36,824 nt of DNA, taken from contig JACAEG010000129.1 in the NCBI GenBank assembly GCA_013388965.1, positions 1-36,824 of the forward strand. The letters run 5' to 3'. Shown here piece by piece: positions 16,878-23,078 of the stretch (positions are counted from its first letter, which is position 1; each line of letters starts with the position of its first letter). The DNA is from Pseudorhodoplanes sp. GTDB lineage: Bacteria; Pseudomonadota; Alphaproteobacteria; Rhizobiales; Xanthobacteraceae. The notes under the pieces were generated by a model, which ran no database searches, had not been told where the DNA came from, and was given only the letters and a program-made list of their open reading frames with translations. The translations under genes were made by a program, and so were the position numbers.

Positions 16878-17396
16878 ATGAAGGCGCGCTACGTCGAGCT
16901 GATGAACGTGCTGCATCGCTTCTGCATGGTGATCGCCGGCGCCTGTCTTGTGATCATTACCCTCATCATCCCGTGGGGGGTTTTCACCCGCTACGTGCTC
17001 AACAGCGCGTCGTCTTGGCCGGAGCCGGCAGCCGTGCTGCTGATGATCTGGTTTTCGTTCCTTTCGGCGGCGATCTGCTATCGCGAGAGCCTGCATATCG
17101 GCGTCGCCGTCGTTCCGATGATGTTGAGCGGCAATGCGCGCGTCGCCGTCGGATGGTTCGTCGAGGCGTGCATGATGAGCGCGGCGCTGTTCATGTTCTG
17201 GTGGGGCAGCAAGCTCGTGCAAACGACCTGGCATCAGTCGATTGCCGATTTTCCGGGATTTTCGGTCGGGGCGTCCTATCTCCCGATCCCGCTCGGGGGG
17301 CTGATCACAGCGCTGTTTGTGATCGAGAAGCTATGGACATCCGATCTGTTCGGCGAACCCGACGACGACGCAGTCAGCCGCGTGTCGACCGAGTAG
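16878..17396 (+). CDS. dctQ: TRAP transporter small permease, DctQ family
   Basis: A 172-residue protein with four hydrophobic helices and the family core ITLIIPWGVFTRYVLNSASSWPEP, followed by LLMIWFSFLSAAICYRE. The track begins at a TTG (16860). I prefer ATG 16878 because GGGATGGGG is correctly spaced before it. It forms the small membrane partner of DctM. It is separated from dctM by 15 bases, so the two are co-transcribed. Confidence 0.9.
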   Translation: MKARYVELMNVLHRFCMVIAGACLVIITLIIPWGVFTRYVLNSASSWPEPAAVLLMIWFSFLSAAICYRESLHIGVAVVPMMLSGNARVAVGWFVEACMMSAALFMFWWGSKLVQTTWHQSIADFPGFSVGASYLPIPLGGLITALFVIEKLWTSDLFGEPDDDAVSRVSTE

Positions 17397-17411
17397 CAGA
17401 GGCACCGCGTC

Positions 17412-18695
17412 ATGGACATGCTGATCTTGATGGGTGGCTTCGCGGTGCTATGCCTGATGGGCGTGCCGGTTGCCTATGCGCTCGGTCTCGCGGCCATTCT
17501 CGCCGCGCTCTGGCTGGACCTTCCGCTTGAAGCGGTCATGCTGAAAACGTCCGACGGAATGGACGATTTCGCTCTGCTGGCGATCCCGTTCTTCATCCTC
17601 GCCGGCGGCATCATGGCGGAAGGCGGAATGGCGACGCGCCTGGTCAACCTGGCGAAGGTCTTTGTCGGGTTCATCAGAGGCGGCCTCTCGCTCGTGAACA
17701 TTCTCGCCTCGACGATGTTCGGCTGCATCTCCGGTTCGTCCGTTGCGGATACCGCCGCGATCGGCTCGGTGATGATCCCGCAGATGGTGAAGGCGGGATA
17801 TCCGCGCCTGTTCGCGGTGAATGTCACGATCGCCGGATCGCTGCAGCCTCTGCTGATCCCGCCTTCGCACAATGCCGTGATCTATTCGCTGGCGGCGGGC
17901 GGAACCATCTCGGTCGCCCATCTCTTCATCGCGGGAATCATTCCGGGACTTCTGCTCGGCCTCTCCCTGATGTCGCTGTGCTTCTATATCGCGCGCCGCG
18001 ACAATTTTCCGAAAGGAGACGTGATTCCGCTCGGTCAGGCCTTGAAGATCGCGGGCGAGGCGTTCTGGGGACTGCTGACCGTCGTCATCATCATCGGCGG
18101 CATCCTGAGCGGAATCTTCACGCCGACCGAATCGGCCGCGGTGGCCTGCGTCTATTCGTTTTTCGTCACGATGTTCATCTATCGCGACTACAAGTGGCAT
18201 GAATTGCCTCTGCTGATCGGGCGCGTCGTGCGGACCGTCGGCATGGTGATGATCATGATCGGGTTCTCGGTCGCTTTCGGCTACATGATGGCGATCATGC
18301 AGGTGCCCGCCAAGGCGACCGCGTTCTTCCTCACCATCGCCGACAACAAGTACACACTGCTCCTGCTGATCAATGTCCTGCTGCTGGTGCTCGGAACGTT
18401 CATGGACCTCGCGCCGATGCTGCTGATCTGCACGCCGATCTTCCTGCCGGTCATCAAGCAGTTCGGGATCGATCCCGTTCACTTCGGGATGATCATGATC
18501 CTCAATCTCGGAATCGGACTGTTGACGCCTCCGGTGGGTCCGACACTGGCGGTCGGATGCGCGATCGGAAAAGTGTCGATGGAAGCGGTCTCGCGGAGCA
18601 TCCTGATCTTCTATATCCCGATGCTCATCGTGCTCATGCTCGTTACCTATATCCCGGCGCTGTCGCTGTGGCTGCCGCGCGTCCTGCTGAACTGA
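17412..18695 (+). CDS. dctM: TRAP transporter large permease, DctM family
   Basis: A 427-residue permease of about twelve helices, the usual length for DctM. Typical motifs include PFFILAGGIMAEGGMATRLV, GCISGSSVADTAAIGSVMIPQM, LIPPSHNAVIYSLAAGG and LNLGIGLLTPPVGPTLAVGCA. It carries sodium-coupled solute across the inner membrane with DctQ and DctP. It is the last gene of the transporter operon and its stop lies ten bases from the end of a convergent small gene. Confidence 0.95.
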   Translation: MDMLILMGGFAVLCLMGVPVAYALGLAAILAALWLDLPLEAVMLKTSDGMDDFALLAIPFFILAGGIMAEGGMATRLVNLAKVFVGFIRGGLSLVNILASTMFGCISGSSVADTAAIGSVMIPQMVKAGYPRLFAVNVTIAGSLQPLLIPPSHNAVIYSLAAGGTISVAHLFIAGIIPGLLLGLSLMSLCFYIARRDNFPKGDVIPLGQALKIAGEAFWGLLTVVIIIGGILSGIFTPTESAAVACVYSFFVTMFIYRDYKWHELPLLIGRVVRTVGMVMIMIGFSVAFGYMMAIMQVPAKATAFFLTIADNKYTLLLLINVLLLVLGTFMDLAPMLLICTPIFLPVIKQFGIDPVHFGMIMILNLGIGLLTPPVGPTLAVGCAIGKVSMEAVSRSILIFYIPMLIVLMLVTYIPALSLWLPRVLLN

Positions 18696-18705
18696 AGACG
18701 CCTGT

Positions 18706-18849
18706 TCACGAGACGAGCCAGCTCACGACGAAGCCGATCACCACGAGCGCAGTGCCGATCACGAGCACAGCGAGCACAGGCCTGTCCAGGAAACCCTGCC
18801 GCGCCTCGACCGCCGTCTCTTCGATTCGTCCGTCTGCCGTCTTGCGCAT
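18706..18849 (-). CDS. 47-residue single-span membrane microprotein, stress-promoter controlled
   Basis: The 77-codon frame in the track contains a shorter real gene starting at the ATG complement of 18847-18849, preceded by GGGAGAAG. The product has a charged N-terminus (RKTADGRIEETAVEARQGFLDRP) and one hydrophobic helix (VLAVLVIGTALVVIGFVVSWLV) ending the chain. I do not recognise a named family. A perfect EcfG promoter (18883-18907, minus strand) places its transcript start about 27 bases before the ATG. It is probably a small inner-membrane protein made in the general stress response; function is unknown. Confidence 0.72.
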   Translation of the reverse strand: MRKTADGRIEETAVEARQGFLDRPVLAVLVIGTALVVIGFVVSWLVS

Positions 18850-18882
18850 CGCGCTTCTCCCGCGTTGAGGTGCCTGCCGGTC

Positions 18883-18907
18883 AACGTGCAGCGCGTTCGC
18901 CTGTTCC
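18883..18907 (-). promoter_or_regulatory. EcfG-type promoter of the 47-residue microprotein gene
   Basis: On the minus strand GGAAC (18907-18903) and CGTT (18886-18883) are separated by 16 bases, matching the EcfG consensus exactly. The start codon lies 33 bases downstream. Confidence 0.75.
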
Positions 18908-18925
18908 GTTTTGCTGTTCCCGCAC

Positions 18926-18950
18926 GGAACTTTTTGCACAAGTCGGTGTT
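18926..18950 (+). promoter_or_regulatory. EcfG-like promoter of the DUF3309 gene
   Basis: GGAAC at 18926-18930, 16-base spacer, then TGTT at 18947-18950. It differs from the CGTT consensus by one base. It faces the DUF3309 gene and is back-to-back with the microprotein promoter, 18 bases away. Confidence 0.6.
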
Positions 18951-19008
18951 GCCAAACGTCACAGGGGCGGGGCGCCCCAGAAATTGGTGACGACTTAGGA
19001 GATACGTC

Positions 19009-19167
19009 ATGTCACTCGGCACAATTCTGCTGATCATCCTGATTTTGATTTTGGTCGGCGCTTTTCCGGGGTGGGGCTACAGCCGCGGTTGGGGCTATGG
19101 TCCGTCCGGCATCGTTGGCGTCATTCTGGTTGTGGTTCTGATCCTCGTTCTGCTTGGACGGATCTGA
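19009..19167 (+). CDS. DUF3309 family small membrane protein
   Basis: A 52-residue protein too short for the ORF track. It begins MSLGTILLIILILILVGAFP, has the central WGYSRGWGYGPSGIVG and ends with a second hydrophobic stretch VILVVVLILVLLGRI. This is the complete DUF3309 pattern, two helices joined by an aromatic/glycine loop. TAGGAGATAC precedes the ATG. The family is widespread in proteobacteria without a known function. Here an EcfG-like promoter upstream makes it a stress-regulon candidate. It is followed by a strong terminator. Confidence 0.88.
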   Translation: MSLGTILLIILILILVGAFPGWGYSRGWGYGPSGIVGVILVVVLILVLLGRI

Positions 19168-19196
19168 TCGACAGCCATTCGGCGAGGGAAACAAAC

Positions 19197-19220
19197 AAGG
19201 CCGCCCGCGAGGGCGGCCTT
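19197..19220 (+). terminator. Intrinsic terminator after the DUF3309 gene
   Basis: AAGGCCGCCC and GGGCGGCCTT form a ten-base-pair perfect stem with a GCGA loop, followed by TGTC. The T-tract is short, but the 3' stem strand ends in TT. It also lies 45 bases beyond the end of the convergent exported-protein gene and may serve both. Confidence 0.8.
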
Positions 19221-19264
19221 TGTCACTGGAGATGCCGCAGAAAACGGAACCCCGGGTCAAGCGG

Positions 19265-19642
19265 CTACGTCACGCAACGGCCGCTCTCGCGCGCCAGCGG
19301 AGACCGCGTGATCGAGCTGACGACCGGCTCGCAGGCCACCGGCAGCTTGTTTTCCGTCCGTGACGGCCCTGGACCCGGAATATCGCGCACCGGGGTGAGC
19401 GGAGGGCGCACCCGCTCGCGATTCGCAAGTCCCGGAGAATGGAACGGGCGTTCGGCCTCGATCTGCAGCCGATCGCCCTTGCCGGACCGGTCGACGACCT
19501 GTTCGAAATGCGCCGCGCCGCTCTGGCTCAGCGCGGCCGACGGACGGGCCCAGTCAAGCGGCGAGCCAGCCAGTTCAAGGACCGCGGCCGTGACAATGCC
19601 GCCAACGATGTAGGGTGCAAGATTCGGTGCAAGACGGCCCAT
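19265..19642 (-). CDS. Small exported or membrane-anchored hypothetical protein
   Basis: A 125-residue protein with an uncleaved-looking or weak signal helix near the N-terminus (PYIVGGIVTAAVLELAG). A polar middle follows (EQVVDRSGKGDRLQIEAE), and the tail is VACEPVVSSITRSPLARESGRCVT, with two cysteines that could form a disulfide in the periplasm. GAGGGATC precedes the ATG. I recognise the general pattern of short rhizobial exported proteins but no named family. A perfect EcfG promoter lies upstream (19709-19733, minus), giving a leader of about 60 bases. A role in envelope stress is an inference. Confidence 0.68.
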   Translation of the reverse strand: MGRLAPNLAPYIVGGIVTAAVLELAGSPLDWARPSAALSQSGAAHFEQVVDRSGKGDRLQIEAERPFHSPGLANRERVRPPLTPVRDIPGPGPSRTENKLPVACEPVVSSITRSPLARESGRCVT

Positions 19643-19708
19643 GACTGATCCCTCGATGCCCCCGAACCCCGTTCGCTGCGTGTAACCCCTGTACGTACTC
19701 CGCCAAGC

Positions 19709-19733
19709 AACGCGCGCTGCAAGGCTTGGTTCC
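19709..19733 (-). promoter_or_regulatory. EcfG-type promoter of the exported hypothetical gene
   Basis: On the minus strand GGAAC (19733-19729) and CGTT (19712-19709) are separated by exactly 16 bases. Start codon 67 bases downstream of the -10 element. Confidence 0.72.
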
Positions 19734-19773
19734 TGTCAGGCCTTGGGCCGCCGCTTCCGGAGAAAAAAGCCGA

Positions 19774-19798
19774 GGAACATCGCCGTCGCTCCGGCGTT
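19774..19798 (+). promoter_or_regulatory. EcfG-type promoter of a predicted sRNA
   Basis: GGAAC at 19774-19778 and CGTT at 19795-19798 with a 16-base spacer. It reads into two hairpins rather than a protein gene, and the yqjD-like gene has its own EcfG promoter further downstream. Confidence 0.75.
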
Positions 19799-19804
19799 AT
19801 TCCG

Positions 19805-19884
19805 GCGACCGGCTGATCCCCTCCCCCCGTGCTTGGCCGGTCAATGGGCGTAGCCGGTTCCCCCGCCGGCTACGCCATTTTCTT
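19805..19884 (+). ncRNA. Predicted stress-induced sRNA with C-rich loops (GsrN-like)
   Basis: A transcript from the EcfG promoter would begin near 19805. Hairpin one has a seven-base-pair stem, GACCGGC (19807-19813) with GCCGGTC (19836-19842). Its 22-base loop contains CCCCTCCCCCC, a sequence able to pair with Shine-Dalgarno regions. Hairpin two has an 11-base-pair perfect stem, GGCGTAGCCGG (19847-19857) with CCGGCTACGCC (19866-19876), a TTCCCCCG loop and the tail ATTTTCTTG, which looks like an intrinsic terminator. This layout fits alphaproteobacterial sRNAs with C-rich loops and the SigT-controlled GsrN of Caulobacter. Homology to GsrN is not shown by sequence here. No convincing protein frame occupies the segment. 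Confidence 0.65.
19847..19884 (+). terminator. Intrinsic terminator forming the 3' end of the predicted sRNA
   Basis: An 11-base-pair GC-rich stem with an eight-base loop, followed by ATTTTCTTG on the plus strand only, so termination is expected rightward. Confidence 0.65.
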
Positions 19885-19910
19885 GTGCGATCGGCCGATC
19901 GCATGCGCGT

Positions 19911-19935
19911 GGAACCCGGTTGCACACGCGGCGTT
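19911..19935 (+). promoter_or_regulatory. EcfG-type promoter of the yqjD-like gene
   Basis: GGAAC at 19911-19915 and CGTT at 19932-19935 with a 16-base spacer. Transcription would start about 28 bases before the ATG at 19970. Confidence 0.78.
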
Positions 19936-19969
19936 GAAGTTCCGAGCTTGCAAACACGGCGAGGATGAC

Positions 19970-20416
19970 ATGCCCAGGCGCACAACAAAGAACGGCCGCA
20001 CCCCGGCAACCGCAGAGATGGCCGAAATCAACGCCCTGCTGGGCGATCTCGAACAGCGCCTGGCGCGCGTGAGCGCGGTCGCCGCGCAGGAGGGCTCGTC
20101 CGCCGCGTCGGCAACCGCATCGGCTGCGGACAATATCAGCCGGGCCGTGGTGGATGCGCTGATCGGCATGGCCGATCGCGTGCGCGAAAGCGCGGGCCTC
20201 ATCTCCGAGGACGTCGCGGGCCGGCTTCGCGACAACGCGGTCGAGGCCGGCGGGCGCATGAGCAGGACCGCGCGAAATGTCGCGGACGACGCCTTCCGGT
20301 TCGGCACCGGCGCCATCAGGCGAATCGCCGACCAGGCCGAACAGCGGCCGCTGCTTACGCTCGCGATTGCGGCCGGCGTCGGCTATCTCGCGGGCCTTGC
20401 CGGCCGCCGTCACTAA
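19970..20416 (+). CDS. YqjD/ElaB (DUF883)-like membrane-anchored protein
   Basis: A 148-residue protein with a basic start (MPRRTTKNGRTPA) and a long helical, probably coiled-coil middle rich in Ala, Glu and Arg. A C-terminal anchor follows (LLTLAIAAGVGYLAGLAGRRH) with the GxxxG-like spacing seen in YqjD/ElaB. E. coli members bind stationary-phase ribosomes at the membrane; that role is only suggested here. The start was moved in from the track's 19829 to ATG 19970, after GAGGA, just downstream of a perfect EcfG promoter. A YqjE-like gene follows after 15 bases, as in the E. coli yqjDE pair. Confidence 0.82.
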   Translation: MPRRTTKNGRTPATAEMAEINALLGDLEQRLARVSAVAAQEGSSAASATASAADNISRAVVDALIGMADRVRESAGLISEDVAGRLRDNAVEAGGRMSRTARNVADDAFRFGTGAIRRIADQAEQRPLLTLAIAAGVGYLAGLAGRRH

Positions 20417-20431
20417 CCAGGGGCAGTTTCG

Positions 20432-20824
20432 ATGTCGCTCGTCCAATATGCCGCCGCCAGGGTCGGCCGGGCGGCCTCGCGCGTGGCGAAGCTCGCCGGC
20501 GGCTATCTTGCCGCAGGCGTGCTGCTGCTCGTCGGGATCGGCTATGCATCGACGGCCGCGGTCATGGCGCTCGAGACGGCCATCGGTCCGGCGGGCGCGC
20601 GTTTCGTGCTCGCAGCCTTCTACATGCTCTGCGGCGCCGCAATCATCGTTGCGATGCGCTGGCGCGAGAATCCCTCCGCAGCCGCTTCCGAAAGCGAACA
20701 GAGCGCGGGCGACAAGCCCCGCGCCCTGAATCTTGCGATGCTGCTCGAAGCCCTGATGCTGGGCTTCTCGATGTCGTCGTCGCGAGCGCCTGGCCGCAAG
20801 CCGCCGACCAGGCGCCGCCGCTGA
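20432..20824 (+). CDS. YqjE/holin-X-like two-helix membrane protein
   Basis: A 130-residue protein with an amphipathic start, a hydrophobic helix (YLAAGVLLLVGIGYASTAAVMAL), a second helix (FVLAAFYMLCGAAIIVAMRW) and a polar C-terminus ending in RKPPTRRRR. The topology and the neighbouring YqjD-like gene point to the YqjE/phage-holin-superfamily group; lysis is not implied. It shares the stress promoter of the gene before it. Its stop abuts the convergent phyR gene with no gap, so the two ends meet directly. Confidence 0.75.
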   Translation: MSLVQYAAARVGRAASRVAKLAGGYLAAGVLLLVGIGYASTAAVMALETAIGPAGARFVLAAFYMLCGAAIIVAMRWRENPSAAASESEQSAGDKPRALNLAMLLEALMLGFSMSSSRAPGRKPPTRRRR

Positions 20825-21625
20825 TCAGCTTGCGCGGCGCTCGCTCCGCTTCGCCTTCCGCTCGAAGAACAGCGCCTGGCTGACCACCGCCGAAATGGTG
20901 GCCGGCTGGAAGGGCTTGGGGATGAGGAAGGCCGGCTCCGGCCGCTCGCCGGTGAGGAAGCGCTCCGGATAGGCCGTGATGAAGATCACCGGCACCTCGA
21001 AGGTGCGCAGCAACTCGTTGACGGCATCGAGGCCGGAGCTCCCGTCCGCGAGCTGGATATCGGCAAGGATGAGACCGGGTCGCTTGGGCTTCGCGAGCGC
21101 GACCGCTTCCGCATGCGTGCGCGCGATGCCGATCACGCGATGACCGAGCCCCTGGACGAGGCCTTCGAGGTCCATGGCAATGAAAGGCTCGTCCTCGATG
21201 ATGAGGACGTCGGTCGCGATCTCCGCTGCCAGTTCGCGGCCGGATTCCTCGACAAGCTGCGTCAGATCTCGCGTATCGACGTCGAGAATCTGGGCGGCGT
21301 CCGCCTCCGAAAAGCCCTCGAGCGCGATCAGCAGAAAGGCCTGGCGCGGACGGGAGGTAATCTGGGCGATCCGCTGATCGATCGGCAATCCGCGATCGGC
21401 CATGTCGGGCGCATTGTTCACCGACACCGAATTCCAGATTTTCGTGAACAGCCGGTAGAGCGCGACCCGCGGCTCGAGCGCGCCGTCAAGAACGCCGGGA
21501 TCCCCGATGAGGGCTTCGAGCGTTGCCGCCACATAGCTGTCTCCGGAGCCCTGGCTGCCGGTGAGCGCGCGGGCATAACGACGCAAAAAAGGCAAATGAA
21601 GTGCAACGGCCTGGGATGTGGACAC
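20825..21625 (-). CDS. phyR: PhyR, anti-anti-sigma response regulator of the general stress response
   Basis: A 266-residue protein with the diagnostic PhyR fusion. The N-terminal sigma-like domain (residues about 8-130; HLPFLRRYARALTGSQGSGD, RQAFLLIALEGFSEADAAQIL) lacks promoter-binding function in this family. The C-terminal receiver (about 138-260) has acidic EDE near 144-146, phosphoacceptor Asp189 in ILADIQ, Thr217 and Lys237. When phosphorylated, PhyR binds NepR and frees EcfG. It is divergent from nepR-ecfG, the standard arrangement. A weak EcfG-like site (GGAAC-N16-GATT) lies upstream. No PhyK kinase is adjacent; the HWE kinase at 10.8 kb is the only candidate in the window. Confidence 0.97.
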   Translation of the reverse strand: MSTSQAVALHLPFLRRYARALTGSQGSGDSYVAATLEALIGDPGVLDGALEPRVALYRLFTKIWNSVSVNNAPDMADRGLPIDQRIAQITSRPRQAFLLIALEGFSEADAAQILDVDTRDLTQLVEESGRELAAEIATDVLIIEDEPFIAMDLEGLVQGLGHRVIGIARTHAEAVALAKPKRPGLILADIQLADGSSGLDAVNELLRTFEVPVIFITAYPERFLTGERPEPAFLIPKPFQPATISAVVSQALFFERKAKRSERRAS

Positions 21626-21698
21626 GAAAAGACCCTCCCGCTGTGATCCACGAAGTTACCCGCATTAATCCCCCACCTCAAAAAAAGTTCCGAGGCCG

Positions 21699-21723
21699 GG
21701 AACATTCGAAATTTGCTGGCGTT
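21699..21723 (+). promoter_or_regulatory. EcfG-type autoregulatory promoter of nepR-ecfG
   Basis: GGAAC at 21699-21703 and CGTT at 21720-21723, 16-base spacer. The nepR start codon is about 73 bases downstream. Autoregulation of nepR-ecfG is established in several Alphaproteobacteria. Confidence 0.85.
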
Positions 21724-21796
21724 ATCCGGGTGTTCACGCAGGCAGGGGGCCTCAATCCTGGGACTATTGTCTCAGAAGGGTCGGGGGAAACGAGAG

Positions 21797-22036
21797 ATGA
21801 CGGACGACAAGCCAGGCAAACCCGAACAGCCAATGACCATGCACCAGAATCCTCAGAAAGACGGGGCCCGGCTGAGCAAGGAGATTCAAGCACGAATCGG
21901 CCAGCAGCTGCGCTCCATGTACGACGACGTCGTCAAGGAAGGCGTCCCCAGCCGTTTCGCCGCGCTGATCGAGCAGATCGAGAATTCCGACGACCAGCCC
22001 AAGGACACGGACAGCAGCAAGGGATCGCGCGGATGA
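21797..22036 (+). CDS. nepR: NepR, anti-sigma factor of EcfG
   Basis: A 79-residue protein whose core (IGQQLRSMYDDVVKEGVPSRF, then LIEQI) is the NepR signature that wraps around EcfG or the sigma-like domain of PhyR. The flanks are polar and probably disordered, as in known NepR proteins. The start was moved in from 21713 to ATG 21797, which gives the family length and has a purine-rich GGGGGAAACGAG before it. The stop overlaps the ecfG start as ATGA, giving tight translational coupling and balanced anti-sigma and sigma production. Confidence 0.95.
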   Translation: MTDDKPGKPEQPMTMHQNPQKDGARLSKEIQARIGQQLRSMYDDVVKEGVPSRFAALIEQIENSDDQPKDTDSSKGSRG

Positions 22037-22584
22037 AGATCGACCCGCATCTGCGCGACGCCGTGCTGGCCGCTGTGCCGAGCCTCCGCGCCTTCGCGAT
22101 TTCGCTGTCCGGCAATGTCGACCGGGCCGACGATCTCGTGCAGGAAACCATGCTGCGGGCGCTCGCCAACATCCATTCCTTCCAGCCCGGCACCAACATG
22201 TCCGCATGGCTGTTCACCATCCTGCGGAACCTGTTTCGCTCCGAATACCGCAAGCGCCGGCGCGAGGTCGAGGATGCCGACGGCAGCTATGCAGCCAACC
22301 TGAAATCCCAGCCCGAGCAGAACGCCAAGGTGGAATACAACGAGCTGCGCGAGGCGCTCGCCAAGCTGCCCGCAGACCAGCGCGAGGCGCTCATTCTCGT
22401 CGGCGCCTCCGGCTTTTCCTATGAGGAAGCCGCCGCGATCTCGGGCTGCGCCGTGGGCACGATCAAGAGTCGCGTGAATCGCGCGCGCAACCGGCTGGCC
22501 GAGATGATGTCGCTGGACAGCGCCGAGGATTTCGGTCCGGACCGCGAGACTCAAGCCGTGATGGGCGGCACTCATCGCAGATAA
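22033..22584 (+). CDS. ecfG: EcfG, general stress response sigma factor
   Basis: A 183-residue extracytoplasmic-function sigma factor. Region 2 is seen in NVDRADDLVQETMLRALANIHSFQPGTNMSAWLFTILRN and region 4 in LPADQREALILVGASGFSYEEAAAISGCAVGTIKSRVNRARNRL. The region 4 helix-turn-helix recognises the GGAAC element found repeatedly in this window. The track's 327-codon frame is an upstream shadow; the start is ATG 22033, overlapping the nepR stop. It is the output of the PhyR-NepR switch and controls the response to heat, oxidants, desiccation and starvation in the order. Confidence 0.97.
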   Translation: MKIDPHLRDAVLAAVPSLRAFAISLSGNVDRADDLVQETMLRALANIHSFQPGTNMSAWLFTILRNLFRSEYRKRRREVEDADGSYAANLKSQPEQNAKVEYNELREALAKLPADQREALILVGASGFSYEEAAAISGCAVGTIKSRVNRARNRLAEMMSLDSAEDFGPDRETQAVMGGTHRR

Positions 22585-22598
22585 CCGCGGGGCGGGTC

Positions 22599-23051
22599 AT
22601 GGCAAGGAAAAGGCAGCGCCGTCGCGAAACCGCGACGGCCATCGGTGCGGGCTTTCAGGAGCAGTTCAGCAGGATCGCAACGGTCATCGCGCAGAATGCT
22701 GGCAGGCCTGCGACCTTCCTGGCTGCCATTGCGCTGATCGTGGCCTGGGCCCTGAGCGGCCCGCTCTTCGGCTTCAGCGACACGTGGCAGCTCGTCATCA
22801 ATACCTCGACGACAATCGTGACGTTCCTGATGGTGTTCCTCATTCAGAACACCCAGAATCGCGACACGATGGCGCTGCAGATCAAGCTTGCGGAGCTGAT
22901 CTGCGCGGTCGATGGCGCCAAGAACAGGATCGCGACCGCCGAAGACCTGTCGGAAGGCGATCTTGAGCAGCTTCACAAGCATTATCGATCGCAGGCGGAC
23001 GCGACCCTGGAAAGCCTCGAGCAGCGCCGCAAGGAAAAGAGCCGGCACTGA
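22599..23051 (+). CDS. Low-affinity iron permease family-like membrane protein
   Basis: A 150-residue protein with two helices (TFLAAIALIVAWALSGPLFGF and VINTSTTIVTFLMVFLIQNTQNRD) and a charged, helical C-terminus. The IVTFLMVFLIQNTQNRDTMALQIKLAELI block is the signature of the bacterial iron-permease-like (PF04120) family. Iron transport is the family name only and is not demonstrated for bacterial members. It starts 14 bases after ecfG in the same direction, so it is probably part of the nepR-ecfG transcript and therefore of the stress response. Confidence 0.85.
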   Translation: MARKRQRRRETATAIGAGFQEQFSRIATVIAQNAGRPATFLAAIALIVAWALSGPLFGFSDTWQLVINTSTTIVTFLMVFLIQNTQNRDTMALQIKLAELICAVDGAKNRIATAEDLSEGDLEQLHKHYRSQADATLESLEQRRKEKSRH

Positions 23052-23078
23052 GCGCGCGTTCCGGCTGACGATGCAACA

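Noticed and set aside
19742-19786. Very short minus-strand frame ending FFLRKRRPKA next to the stress sRNA promoter
   Set aside because: Only 14 codons from ATG, no convincing start context and no recognised family. It overlaps the EcfG promoter.
21671-21691. Minus-strand EcfG promoter for phyR (GGAAC-N16-GATT)
   Set aside because: The -35 element and spacing fit but the -10 element differs at two of four positions. Mentioned under phyR but not annotated as a site.
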